This document shows, one piece after another, positions 32,940-46,405 of a stretch of DNA of 64,000 bases. Within the stretch, counting starts at the first letter, position 1, and every line of letters starts with the position of its first letter. Below the pieces are notes generated by a model, which was not told the DNA's origin, searched no databases, and was given only the letters and a program-made list of their open reading frames with translations. The stretch comes from Adiantum capillus-veneris. Its lineage: Eukaryota; Streptophyta; Polypodiopsida; Polypodiales; Pteridaceae. The DNA lies in NCBI GenBank assembly GCA_014529385.2, contig CM043969.1, forward strand, positions 75,994,676-76,058,675, written 5' to 3'. The position numbers and the translations under genes are program-made.

Positions 32940-34599
32940 TATTTGTCTATTATATATTTGGGAAAAAGTGACCTCCACTTGTATGTTTCAACAACTAATG
33001 GTGCACTGCGGGAGTTGATATCTCGAGGTTCAATGCACCACCTCTCTGGCGATTCGACAAAGCAAGCATAGCTATAATTTTTCTAATCATTATGGAAAGG
33101 CTTTTGATATGCTTGGTTCCTTTTCACATGCTTAGCAATACAAATAGACTACAATGCATGATGTGCAAAACAAAGTGATTATCAACAATTGATCACATTT
33201 TTTATGTAACGTAGCCTCGACACACTCAAACATGGAGATGGAAAAACTTAGGATTGCTAGAGTGGTTCCCCTAAATCTTACAAAGCTCTCCGATGTAGAC
33301 CATCTATCAAGGACACTTCTTTACCCAAAAAGATCTTGAGTGAGTTTACAATGCGTTAGTTTTTATTTACTAAACTTAATTTTGTGGACACTCATTTGCA
33401 TATGTTTTGCACCGCAAGAGCTTGCAAGGGATCTGTCATTTTATAGGCTCCCTCTCTCACACCGGCCTAATGGATCCTAAAAGGTGGCTTAGAGGGGTGA
33501 GACTTGTGTGGGTGGACTTTCCGACACACTGCAAATTGAGCACCAGTATCGGTGGTGTTCCCCTTTGGAATGTATCCTCTATAGAGCTTGTGGAGAGTGT
33601 CTTCACCCTAGCTATAGAGTTTCTCTTGCTTGAAAGCACAATTGTGGTGGTGTTTTAAGTAGGCCATCTATCAGTCATCACTCAGGAGGCTTTCAAGTCC
33701 ACTTTTTCCATCTCCACACCATTTTCCTTTAGATGTTCTCAGCACGTTTGTTGTTATTGACAATTTCATTGATTCAGTAAGCCCTATACCATTTCTTTAT
33801 ATGTCTAATAATAGTTACATTTTTGTTTCCTTTGTTGTAACCCTAAACCATATTGCAAGTTGATACTTTGGTGCTAACCACGTTTGTACGCAATTGTGAT
33901 GTGCTCCTTGTGGTTTCTTTCTATGATCTTCACATCGGAGATGTTGCAACCAACAGTGATGGTTTTCAACGTCAATGGTGACATGATTCAAGAGCCATTC
34001 CAAGAGGCACCATGAACTCTCGACCATTGTGTATCACCCTTTTGGCTCGATGTGGAGAAGAGCAAATTCTTCACTTGGTAAGTAGTGAAGCACTTCAAGT
34101 TAGAAACTATAGTTGTTGATGGAGTGTCCAATGATGTATCCTTTTTTAGGTGGCGTTTAGAGACATTCACGAGCATTGGCAATACAATCTCTGACTGTCT
34201 TGCTCATTGTGGTGGCTTGGCAATGGAGTGTAGAAGCTTACAACAACATTTCATCATCATTGAGAGAAAGAGTGCAGTGTGTTTTAAGCATGTGTGTTTC
34301 CACAACACCGGCTTCCAATAAATTTGGGTCAACTCTACATTTCAACTATGTGTCATGATCCATGGAGACACAGCCATCCACCTCACAGCTATCACACCCC
34401 TATCTCCCCCCAAGTACATATCCATTTATAGTGTTTGGTTGTCCATCATACCGTCCATGACTCCACATGCCCTTTTTTTCTTGCTACCCATGGAGCCTCC
34501 ACTAGAACTTGCAAAGATAGCATGGTCTCCACTTGAACCGTGATGTATACTTTGTATTCACAAGCAACGTCTCTTGAGTTTTTCTTCCATTCTCCTTGC
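32940..34599. other. Unassigned DNA
   Basis: No element terminus or conserved motif was recognised. Short open frames (33407-33658, 34085-34358 and others) overlap each other on both strands and look like chance. Confidence 0.45.
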
Positions 34600-35016
34600 T
34601 TCTATACATTCACCATGCTGAGAGGGAAATGTGGACAATGCAATGAGTGCGGGTAAGCTACGAAACGTGAACATGATTTTGGCCATGGTTAACATGTCCC
34701 ATGCATCGGCCCTACAAACAATGCTCACATAAATTATATTTTTGATACTTTGTATATAATGCTTAACTTTTGTGAAGCACAAAGTGCACACAACAACACA
34801 AAAAATTTCTTTGAAACCTATGAAACCACAAAATCTCTATTCAATATCATGAATGAGCTATGTTGTGCTAAAAATCTGATCAAAACGGCTGTAAAGCAAT
34901 GTGTTGCTCTTGCTCACAATGTAGTTGAGAACTAGGGAGATATTGGATATTGTAGTGCAAGAGAGCGTGGGGATAGATTTGGAGTGAGCTTGGTGAAGTG
35001 AAATTTTTTTCCCAAC
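34600..35016 (+). repeat. Direct repeat copy 2, about 0.42 kb
   Basis: Partner of 30189-30605, same orientation, about 4.4 kb away, with only a few substitutions. This copy continues leftwards into unique sequence, so the repeat's left edge is set by the gypsy junction in copy 1. Confidence 0.88.
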
Positions 35017-35029
35017 CCTGTTGCTCATT

Positions 35030-35238
35030 ACCACCAAAAGTTGCCTATTTCCATCTCTACCATCGGCAGCAAGCAACCCTTTCTTTGAGTCATTGCAACC
35101 CCTCTTGCTCTTCTCCATGTTGCACCACCTTCCAACCCCCCTCCTCTCTCATCCCCTAGCCGCTCTCTCTCGCTCTCCCTCATTCCTTCTCTGCCTCTCA
35201 CACAATCTTTCTTGATTTTCCTCCCCCCCTCTCCTTTC

Positions 35239-35303
<65 letters not shown>

Positions 35304-35431
35304 TTTGTATGTACCTTGCAAACTCCCCCCTCTCTCATAGTCCAATTACCCTCTCTCTCTCTTTCCTCTCACACAATCTTTCTTGATTAATCCCCCCCCC
35401 TTCCTTTATTTTTCTCACCTCTCTCACTATG

Positions 35432-35469
<38 letters not shown>

Positions 35470-35658
35470 ACACACACACACACACACAATCTTTCTTGAT
35501 TAATCCCCCCCTCTCCTTTCTTTTTCTCTCCTTTCTCACTATGCTTCTCTCTCTCACTCTCACTCTCTCTCACTCTCTCTCTCTCTCTCTCATGTCCCTC
35601 TCCATATCACACACTATCTCTCTTTATGTTTGTTCTCTCTCTTCTTTCCTTTTTCCTC

Positions 35659-35715
<57 letters not shown>

Positions 35716-35793
35716 TGTCCCTCTCCATATCACACACTATCTCTCTTTATGTTTGTTCTCTCTCTTCTTTCCTTTTTCCTCCTCCTCCTCCTC

Positions 35794-35872
<79 letters not shown>

Positions 35873-35973
35873 TTTTTGCTCTCCCTCCTTCCATCTCTGT
35901 GTGTATTTATCTTAGGTAGCACCGTTGAAATCTATTCATCTTTGTTTCTTTCCCTAATTCTCTTAAGTAATAT

Positions 35974-36050
<77 letters not shown>
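35030..36050. repeat. Polypyrimidine block with CT microsatellites and nested repeats
   Basis: About 1 kb of the plus strand is almost all C and T. Long CT runs occur at about 35248-35299, 35433-35467, 35664-35711, 35797-35869 and 35977-36048. Between them cacacaatctttcttgatta recurs three times (35201, 35372, 35486) and a segment beginning catgtccctctccatatcac recurs twice (35591, 35714). The long Ser-Leu open frames here are artefacts. Confidence 0.95.
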
Positions 36051-36052
<2 letters not shown>

Positions 36053-36429
36053 ATCTTTGTGCATTATGTCTTCTGCAGAAGCATCACAATGCTCACAATT
36101 AGCCATGGAGTTTGCATTGGTTTAGTGCATTTAAACAACTATTCTCAATGGTTCCATCGTTATGTATCTCTATACGAGAAAACTTTACATGTAGAAGTTT
36201 GAGTCACGTGCATAAAATATTTTAACAAAACACAGCTTTAACAAATACATTATTCATGGTAATTAAAATGCTAAAATTGCTTTCTCAACTTTGGTAGAGA
36301 TTTTATAACAATTCAAGAAGAATATTACTTCAGCCTTTTTCATTGCAACAAAATGTAGAGCTTGTGATCACCCAAACTAAATTGGTGGATGAACATATTA
36401 TCATTTATGCTCATTCCAAACACTTGTAT
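36051..36429. other. Unassigned DNA between pyrimidine and purine blocks
   Basis: AT-rich sequence of ordinary strand composition. No gene seen. Confidence 0.4.
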
Positions 36430-36935
36430 GTAAATGTAGAGGAATGCGGTGAAAGAAGGGTGAGAGGGATAAAAGAGGTAGAGGGTAGAGGAATCAAAGG
36501 TGGGAGAGATAAGAAAAGTAGAGGCTAGAGGGAGGGGATAAAGGGTATAGAGAAGAATAGAGAGAAAAGGCACATAGGCAGGAGAGAAGTAAAGGGTAGA
36601 GGGTGGTAGAAAGTATTAGGGATAAAGGATGGGAGGGATAAGACAAGTAGAGCCTGGAAGGAGGGGATATGTAAAGGGTATAGAGAAAATTGGAGAGAAA
36701 AATCATATAGGGAGGAGATAAGTAGAGGATAAAAGGTGGAGGGACAAAGTGTGAGAAAGAAAAAAGAGATAGAGGGTGGAGGAAAGAGAGGGGTAGAGCA
36801 TAGAGAGATAGAGCATATATGGAGGAGAGAGATAGAGGGGATAGTGGTAGAGTATAGGGTATGGGTGAGAGAGGTCAAGAGAATAGGATTGGGGGTGATA
36901 AGAGAAAGAAGAGGCAACGATTGATAGAGGCAAAA
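36430..36935. repeat. Purine-rich degenerate minisatellite
   Basis: About 500 bp of the plus strand is dominated by A and G. Loose repetition of gagagggataagaaaagtag / gagggtagagg units gives a period of roughly 45-60 bp. Open frames on either strand are compositional. Confidence 0.85.
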
Positions 36936-38138
<1,203 letters not shown>

Positions 38139-38199
38139 TGAAAGCAAGGCAAAGGGGGGGTGAGAGTCAAGAAAAAAGTGATGAAGTAGAGGTGTGTAA

Positions 38200-39800
38200 G
38201 CATGGGGAGGGAGAGGGAAGGAGAGGCAAGTAATAGTCAGAGGATAGGAAGGAGGATAAGAGGTAGGTAGAGGTGGTGGAGGAGGAGAGGGCAACAAAAG
38301 AGGAGAGGTTGGAGAAGAATCATGGGTGGCATTGGTGGACAACATTAGTGGTATTAGTGGAACACAACAGCAGTTAGATTGACAACAAGCTGGTTCAACA
38401 CTTTAGAGAGTAAACAACGGTAAAGAAATTGTTGAAGTTCAAAATTTATTTTTAGACACAGATCCCAATTACTCTACTAAATTGTTGACACTAAAGAAAA
38501 GATTGAGGAAGCAAAAACGAATGCAGATTCAAGAATTCTTACATGATGAGACAACATACTCTCGTGTAGAGTGCTTCCAGATGATGTATGTTGGAGCTAG
38601 AAGGATGGTGGAGTAGTGGCAAATGATGAATTATTATGACCAAACCACTTGTGAGCTACCTCCACATCCCAACTGCATTTAGGTACTAGAGCAAGTACCA
38701 TAGTGGTTTCTGACAAATGATGGTGTGATTGTCAACCTACATGTGAAGAAACCATCCACTCTAAATCTCCAAAGCATTGGGATGCAGCTAGAAATGCTAC
38801 TAGGAGACAAACCAACATACAAATTCATGAAAGACACATCAAGACCGAGATCAAAGCCATGTTAGTCAAAATGAAAATTGCCATAGGGGTCTTGGATTAG
38901 AAGGTCAAGCTGCTACTAGAGAACAATGCAACCAATAGCAAGGGGTCAAAGACACGGATGACACTTAGAGAGTAGGAGATGAATTTGAAAATTTTGTAAG
39001 ATCTCATTAGGATTTTTTAGGAAAATGTTGCGAAAAGAAAACCAGATTGTCATGAATTTCATTGAATTTGTTTCTGATTCCCCAATCCTAATGTATGCAT
39101 TTCCAGTCAAGGAGGATGAAGTTCCTAGATTTTTCCATGCTTTGTACCCCAAGTATAGTGAACCAGCTGATCAGTAGTGCTATGTCAAGATCACAGATCA
39201 ACAGCATGAATGGTATGACCAAAGCAAAGCAGAATAGGTTGCTAGGACAAATATTCTAAATGAAGTGGAACAGGAACTCATTGTAGATGAACTAAAAGCC
39301 AACTTGTAGCGTTTCATAAGCAAGATGTATTAGTGGAGGAATTAGATTTGGCATCTGATAAAGATCGCCAATGACTTACTACGCTTGTCAGTTAAAGCTT
39401 CCAAGATTCCAAATAAAGACTTGGCAAACATGGCTACATCAAAGCCTCAATTCAGGGAGATGGCTAAAGTCTTGTTCGAAGCCAGAATCAAAGCAAACCC
39501 CTTGCTCCCTAAAGTATGGATTCACACCACCTCAGTCTATCATAAGTTATCCAGATCTTGGTTAACTATGGGCAAAAGAACTTTGTATGATATGGATACT
39601 AAGACTTGGAATGCCTTAACGCCCTACAAAGTGGAGATCATGATTGAGCATAAGGAGTAGCTAGAGAAGGGATCCATTTATCGATTGATTCAAAAGGAGA
39701 ATGATGGTATCAGTGCTCAAGGTGCATGCCAACCACTAGCAATTTAGGCTCCATCTCGGATTATTTGGAAACCCACAAAAAAGAAGGCTCCAGATAAAAG
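38200..39800 (+). pseudogene. Decayed gag-like frame of unknown retroelement, stops nearly all TAG
   Basis: One frame (the frame of 38521) is protein-like from about 38284 to 39800. It is interrupted by TAG at 38404, 38614, 38680, 38701, 39175, 39235, 39307, 39331, 39343, 39658 and 39745, by one TGA (38380) at the edge and by no TAA. A middle part (about 38847-39023) reads coherently in another frame, a charged coil-like stretch (KVKLLLENNATNSKG) with three TAG and one TAA. The longest open piece is 39385-39657. Residues before several stops suggest former Gln codons. I do not recognise a domain. The frame is followed by a polypurine tract and a putative LTR, so it may be the gag-like gene of a non-autonomous LTR element. 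Confidence 0.5.
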
Positions 39801-40002
39801 GAAACAATGACATCAATGTTTAGATATGCAAGCTAGTTGACAAACACATAGAGCTCAGTAGCATTACCTTAGCTGGCAAGAAGTAAGGTGCAACCAATCA
39901 AGCTTGTAATTTGTTGTTACAGAGGAGCGAGTGGCGGGAAAGTGGGTGGATTCATCCCATTTTTGGAAACACACCTAAAATTTTGGAAATATTCCCAAAT
40001 TC

Positions 40003-40018
40003 AAAGAAAGGAAGGAAA
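40003..40018 (+). promoter_or_regulatory. Putative polypurine tract
   Basis: AAAGAAAGGAAGGAAA lies directly before TGTAGACAATGC, the expected arrangement of plus-strand primer and 3' LTR. Confidence 0.5.
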
Positions 40019-40393
40019 TGTAGACAATGCGAACATACCACAATCAAAAAGTCACACTACTAGCAAGAACTGGTCAATACCAAGCCGAACTACTACGGTA
40101 ATTGCACAATGGACAATCAATTAGAGGCCTAGTATAGAAGGTATAAATAGGGCCCATTATTCATCTGGCAAGGTCTATTGTATTGTCAAGAGTCTAGTGT
40201 CATTCTTGGAGCTTGTCGTGCTCTTGTACTCTTTTGTCATTAAGCTCAAAGCATCTTTTGGCTCATGCTATTGTACTCATTACCAATTGTACTTATCTAA
40301 ATATCTATTGCAGCTCCCGTGTCAATCTCACATTTCCATTACAGTTTTGTATTTGTCTTTGTGTGATCTAGTGAGTACTGACTGAAGTCTACT
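40019..40393 (+). mobile_element. Putative 3' LTR of an unrecognised retroelement
   Basis: It starts TGTAGAC after a polypurine tract and could end at GTCTACt near 40393, nearly an inverted match to the start. A TATAAATA box at 40142-40149 lies mid-way, as in a U3 promoter. No 5' LTR partner was found, so this is tentative. Confidence 0.4.
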
Positions 40394-40462
40394 TCCCAAT
40401 ATTGGTTTAGCTAACTCTACTAACTCAACCTGGAATAACTATCAGGAGTGACTAGCTCATTC

Positions 40463-40651
<189 letters not shown>

Positions 40652-42540
40652 GAGAGTGGTAAGTTTAGGTGAATTAGGAAGGAAGCCCATTCCATAGCTT
40701 CACTTCTACCTTCTTCTTTTCTCACAAAGTCTTCTTTCTCATTTGGCATGGATGATGCTCTCTCACTCACATGAGATGTTTCCATGCCCTATTCAGTTGG
40801 GTCTATATAATCCTTGGATTGGCACTTTAAGTTTTTTGTTATTCTTATATTGTTTGCTATGTGAAATTGTACAAAGATTAATCTCTAGCAGCCTAAATTA
40901 CCTTGTGTGGTTACAAAGCACCTATCACATGGCATCAAGAAACCTCCCCTCAACTATCATAAAAGGCTTTAAATAATCCAAAGTCATACATATGCCATAA
41001 AGTTCCTTGAGAGTCTCCAATATGGCAACAAGCAAGGCATTATCTGTAAGAATGTATAGATAGAAGTCATTATCAGCAAGCAAAACATTGTACCACTACA
41101 TCTCCTCCCACTTGCACAAAAGTCCACATCTAGCATGCATGTCAGGTATCAACATGTGTATAAAATGTGTAAAATCATTTTCTTACCTCCGTGGAGGATC
41201 AACCTTGCTCAAAGTGCATGAACTTGATGCTCAAAAGTGCAAAAAATCAAAGAAAATAGCCAGATGGCTCCAAATCTTGCATAGATCACAAGCATACATG
41301 CCAAGTAATAACACAATCAAAGACAAAAGGTGTGCTTGAGAGACATGAGCAAGTAATAACACAATCAAAGACAAAAGGTGTGCTTGAGAGACATGAGCAA
41401 CTAGGAAATTTAGATTTTACAAGAACCCTCAGTGCTTAGGTGGAATAGGTGAAGCTCATTACACAACAGTGTATCCTCTTTGGCAACTGTAGCAACTAGA
41501 TGGTGGTGTCCCTTCTCCAAATTCTCTTGGAAATGTTTTGTAAGCTTCGAATGCCAATGGAAAACCTTTCCTCCATGGTAAATTTTTCAAAATGAGATTA
41601 GCTATTTTGAAAATTCAGCCACCCACTTACACTTTTGTGGTTTGTTGTATGCAAGCCCAAAATCCATCTCCAAATAGAAGCCAGCATGTTCAAAACTAGC
41701 CACTTCCTCCATATTTGGCTGTCACAACCATGCAAATTTGGGTTGTGCATCATAGGAGCATGTTTTCTAGTAAAGAGACCAATTTGATGGTTGCATTTAT
41801 TTTTCTAGTTAGAGGAGAGCCAACAATAGAGTTTTGGCTCATTCTACTTTTTTGCTCTATGATAACATTTTGTCAAAGGGCGGAAATGATAGTATGCTCT
41901 ATGTTGTGTTACACATTGGAATGACATTTACACCATCGGCATATATAGGTATGATAACCAAGTTTTGATTAATCTCAAGGTGGTAAAACATAAAGACTTT
42001 TTAAATATATACTTTAATTTGGGAGACCTATTGTGTGAAGTTCCAAGAGTTTTGGTTTGTGACACTTGATTATGGATATTGTGTCTCTAATCATACCTTG
42101 TTGGAATCGGTCCTTCATTTGAAAATGAGTGCGATATTGACCATACTTTTCCTCCATGTCGTGGGCTTATTCATCTTAGACTTTTTTGTGAAAGTACATG
42201 AGGTTTATTTTGTGACACTTGATTATGAACATTGTGTCTTCCATTGTTGACTTATTGTTATTGGTCTTTCATTTGCGAGCGAATAGTCTACATCAAACTC
42301 TAACCATGTTCATTCACATGAGTAAGTTTTTCTATCGCCGCTCTGTTGCAAAAATGCAAGAAGCATTTTAACAATCGAAAGCAACTCTCAAAATATAGTA
42401 AAGATATCTCAACTCCATAGCCACCATCTCTTTCTTTATCTACAAAAGTTTTGACTTTGTACATGAAAACTACACTCTCATTTGATGTTTTTACATACAC
42501 ATGGGCATGTATGACTTTTCAAAAGTGTGCAATGTTGATT
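40652..42540. other. Unassigned DNA with a 48-bp tandem duplication
   Basis: At 41302-41397 a 48-bp unit (caagtaataacacaatcaaa and onward) occurs twice without difference. A looser duplication around tttgtgacacttgattatg occurs at about 42056 and 42211. No gene recognised. Confidence 0.5.
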
Positions 42541-42549
42541 ATTGCTTCT

Positions 42550-43005
42550 CTAATCATGTTTAGCATGGTAAATGACAAACTTGTCCAAATATAGTTTCAA
42601 AACACTATCCATGAACGTCACGAAAGTATTCTTAATAATAACCACGTTAAGACCACCATAGTTAATGCACATGTGTAAACTATCGTCTTTTTTCTTTACC
42701 AAGAAAATGGGGGAATCACATGGTGAAGAACTAAGTTGAATAGACCCTCTACTAAGGTAGTCAGTGAGCTGACATTCCACCTCAATACGCCTCAAAATGA
42801 CTCAATCTATAAGTGGGTTTACTAACAAGCTTAATACTTGCAATCACATCTATGCCATGTTGCACAAAATGTGTCGGCGATAGCTTAAGCAATAAATCTT
42901 GTGGAAAAACATCTTTGTATTCCACGAAGAGTTCCTTCAATTTATTGGCAACATTTCCTTGCTGTGGTGATAGAAAGGTAGTATGAGAAGTAAGAGAGGG
43001 AAGAG
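42550..43005 (-). pseudogene. Ty3/gypsy reverse transcriptase remnant, N-terminal part
   Basis: Reading down the minus strand: LKELFVEYKDVFPQDL, a decayed HGIDVI segment, then SSPCDSPIFLVKKKDDSLHMCINYGGLN, the classic start of gypsy RT. After the Asn-Thr-Phe segment the frame jumps to LDKFVIYHAKHD, which corresponds to the region of the catalytic YLDD but with the motif destroyed, so the middle of RT is deleted. The residue pattern differs from the array family. It is a different and old gypsy element. Confidence 0.75.
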
Positions 43006-43415
43006 AAGCATGCTACATTGAGGAATCTTCAACCATAATAGAATCATTATCAACATGTGATAACAAATGACACAAAGAGTAACAAAAAATGAGTTCTTCT
43101 ATTTCATCAATAGAAGAGAGCTTCATAAGCTTGACTGTACAAATGAGTGGTGATAACCACCTTGTAAAATATGGTTGTCTTTTACAAGAGCCTTAGAGAA
43201 AACCATCTTATGAAAAATATGGTTCATGTGCCTTCCCAAGCGCTATTGAAAACATAAAATTTTTGAAATTTCAATAATTAGCATATTAATGTATCATTGA
43301 TGTGAGATCATTGTGATAAGCTATAGATATAGCATTACCATGGCAATTTCCTTCATCATAGTGTATTATCTACTTCATTGTGCTTGCTGGGTATGTGAGC
43401 TATATGGAAACTAAA

Positions 43416-43930
43416 TTACAAAAGATAATTTTCCCACCTGATTTGTTTTTCATTGAGCTTGGTTTGCATCATGAAGTGCTTTAGCCTCCATTGAAGGGCA
43501 TTCCATGAAGGTAGTGCTTCCAGGTATATAAGGCATGTAAGGCAACCAAAAACTCTTTTTCCTAAATCCCAAGGGTCCTCTCTTAGAGTGCAATGAATGA
43601 CTCTTGTATGCAATGGCGTGCCTTGTTTGAAGTACAATTGTTATGAGTTGATCACCATAATCATCACAATAAGCCTCAAATAGCTTTGAGAGGTCATGCA
43701 ATAATATCACATGTTGAGATGCTACCTTTTCTTTGAGCATACAAAAAGCTTGTTTCTCATTAGCGGTCCATTAATACTTAATGACCTTCTTGGTTAATTT
43801 ATGGAGTGAACCAGCTATGGAAGGGACTTCTAAATCAATCTCCTACAATAGGAACACATATAAATTCTTCATTCATGTAGATTCATTGGCTCAAGCCACG
43901 TTTCTATTACCTTATATAAATTCCCTCCTT
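43416..43930 (-). pseudogene. Ty3/gypsy RNase H remnant
   Basis: Minus strand: SIAGSLHKLTKK, then LKEKVASQHVILLHDLSKLFEAYCDDYGD (the RNase H start with its first Asp), HAIAYKSHSL, then a frame change to LKHFMMQTKLNEKQIRWENYLL. RNase H normally follows RT, yet here it lies upstream of the RT fragment on the same strand. Either two elements are juxtaposed or the element was rearranged. Confidence 0.75.
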
Positions 43931-44733
43931 TCAAACAATATGATCTAAATTTTGAATCTCTTCTAACAAGAAGCCACTCTTATCGTTTAGGTAAAGACCT
44001 ATGTGGATGCCCATTGTGTGCATGACTACTAACCATGTACACATTAACTCCCATACTCTTCATACATCTATGCAATAAAGGTAAAACACACACTTCTCCT
44101 TCTTAGAGTGGTGTTTCCCCCAATAGAATCTCGCACTTCTTCCTCCCCTTCCCACATGCACGCATGATAACATGCCCTTCAATCGCATGATAGAGACTTC
44201 CTTCCCTCCCCTCTCCTTGCACGAGAAGCGCCGTGTAAACGCTTGTAGGAGAAGCATTTAGTTTTGAAAGGCTTTTCTTAGATCTGCAGGAAAAACAAAA
44301 ATTCTTTCTTGAAACTTTTGGAGAAGGGGGACTAAGGCTTAAGCAATCTCGAGGATAATATAAACCCTATGTTTCAAGCAGTTCCTATTATTAACTTTCT
44401 ATGGTGTCACATATGCAATGTATGCATAACTTAAATGACGTCGCTAACTTGTACAACATCCAAAGTAGATATAATTGGTGTAGCTTCCTCATACTCCAGT
44501 GGTGCGCCAGGTTGTTGGGAACGGTCTCATGGTCATTCATCGCTTGATTTTGAACTCTCTTATGTGGTGTCATAGCATATGGAAGTGGAAGTGTTGAAAT
44601 TTGAAGTCAAAAAGCAAGGAGAGCAGGTTTTGAACAGAGTTGAAGAAGAAATTACTTTCAATGGTCAACAATTCTTACCAAATATTTGCAAAGGAAGAAG
44701 AAAATGAGGCGTACAACCTATTGAAAATAAGGT
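43931..44733. other. Unassigned DNA
   Basis: No gene recognised. Small open frames on the minus strand at 44060-44257 and 44391-44573 have no motif. Confidence 0.4.
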
Positions 44734-45237
44734 ATGATAATTAATCTCTTGACATTGCATGAGCAATTGAAGGAGAAGATTCAAATAGTAAATGCTGAGA
44801 AGGAAACTCATGATGTGCAAAAAATTGTAGGAGAAGATCACAGCACAACTGGTCAAGGTGACTTCTTGACTTTGGTTCAAGCAGCAAAGCAAGAGAAACT
44901 TGAGGAGAAAGAGAAGTTGCAAGAACTAAATTAAGGGTAGTACAAACAATTATAGAAGTTGTGGAGGAAATTCTTTGAGAAGACTCGGGTAGAATTTAAG
45001 CCCGGAATTTAGTTGAAACTCAGGAACAGAATTCAAGTGAAGTATAAGAGCACAAGTCAAAAGAAATGCAAGAACTTGATGTAGTGATTAGTGGTGTATG
45101 AAGTGTCTAAATATTTGGAGCTTCCTTTTGGGAAGGTGTCAAAGTCAGGCATTGACATGATTGACTAAACAGTGTTTTTGAATAGTAACAATTTAATAGT
45201 GGTAGAAGGGGTAGGTTTCATGTAAGATTGCACCTTG
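44734..45237 (+). pseudogene. Decayed charged, coil-like frame with TAA/TAG stops
   Basis: The first 66 codons (44734-44931) are rich in Lys, Glu and Gln (HEQLKEKIQIVNAEKE, KQEKLEEKEKLQELN). The same frame continues for about 300 nt with Lys/Arg-rich text and then YEVSKYLELPFGKVSKSG. It is broken by TAA and TAG codons where Gln would fit, plus one TGA. I do not recognise a family. A gag-like or coiled-coil transposon protein is possible. Confidence 0.35.
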
Positions 45238-45958
45238 GATTCAATTCGAGGCTCTGCAAACCATGTGATTCTTGCTTTCTATTTTTGTGTATCGAAGGGA
45301 TGTATGGGAGTTGTGAGTACTCCACCCTCACACAATCTATCACTACACTACCGCAGGTGCATTCACAGGTGAACCCGCACCGCACAGCTTCCACACTGGC
45401 GTGCTCTTCAACTAGTATTGAAGCATAGGGGGAGTGGCAACGGAAACCTTGACCTTGCATCATGGAGAGTGAAGAAAAAGCAACAAAAACCTTGACATTG
45501 CATCATGGAGAGCAAAGAAAAAGCAATATCAAGATTTTTTTGTAGCTCGTTTTTGCCATTTTCAGGCTTTGAAACACTATTTTTTGCATATCTCTATCAA
45601 GTCGGATGGATATGATTCAAGAGTCTAGGCTAGGATTTCGGCACGTTCTAGATGTGATGGCATTGTCTATTTTTTGAAATTTTGATAAAAAATACAACAG
45701 GTGCAATCGCAATAGGCCTTGTTTGGCACTTTGGCCAAAAAGAACTATTTTTGGTGTATCTCTCACACTCAAACTCAGATCTATATGATCTAAGAGTCCA
45801 CCCCAAGGTTTCTCAATGTTCTAAACACGGTGGAAATATCAAATTTTTGAAATTATAAATGCTAAATTTTTCGCAACAACATGTAGTAACTTCTATGCAT
45901 AGACTTTTTGACATTTATACTCCTACACTGCAGAGCTTTGTTTGCGTCTTTGGATATA
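45238..45958. other. Copia-LTR-like repeat and local duplications
   Basis: About 45315-45412 resembles 50270-50350 (gagtactcca, cgcacagctt, ggcgtgctcttca), the sequence downstream of copia relic 2. A unit of about 50 bp (accttgaccttgcatcatgg) is duplicated at 45448-45535. A diverged pair lies at about 45575-45685 and 45745-45860. No gene seen. Confidence 0.5.
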
Positions 45959-46358
45959 TGTCATAATAACTAATATCTAATTCTCCTAATGCTTTTCTCA
46001 TGTTAAACTGATCATTTAATATGGGGAAGTCACAAGGGAGGAAAAGCTAGAATAGTGGTTAAAGCTGGCAAACCGGCCACAGTAGGGATCCAAAGGAGGG
46101 AAAATAGGGATCGATAGGGGGGGCCATCTGCAAAAGAGCAATGTGCAAAAATGGGCTCCAAAGACCTTAGGGTTTAGCCCATCAAGACTTCCAAAATGCT
46201 AAGGTTCCAAAATTCAAAGGTAAATCCAAATGGTCAAGCTTAGTGGAATTGGACATGTGATGACCAAAAAGTCTTCAAGTGGTCCTAGATAGGAGGGCGC
46301 GAGCCCTAAAGGTCCCTGGGGAAGAGACAGAAAGGGGAAGAGACAGAAAAGGTGAGAG

Positions 46359-46405
<47 letters not shown>

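Noticed and set aside
30189..35016. LTR retrotransposon bounded by the 0.42-kb direct repeats
   Set aside because: The repeats lack TG/CA ends, primer site, polypurine tract and target duplication, and no pol domain lies between them.
38404..39747. Alternative genetic code with TAG or TAA read as Gln
   Set aside because: The gypsy and copia genes in the same window use CAA/CAG for Gln and are terminated by TAA and TAG in the ordinary way. Decay by C-to-T explains the pattern better.
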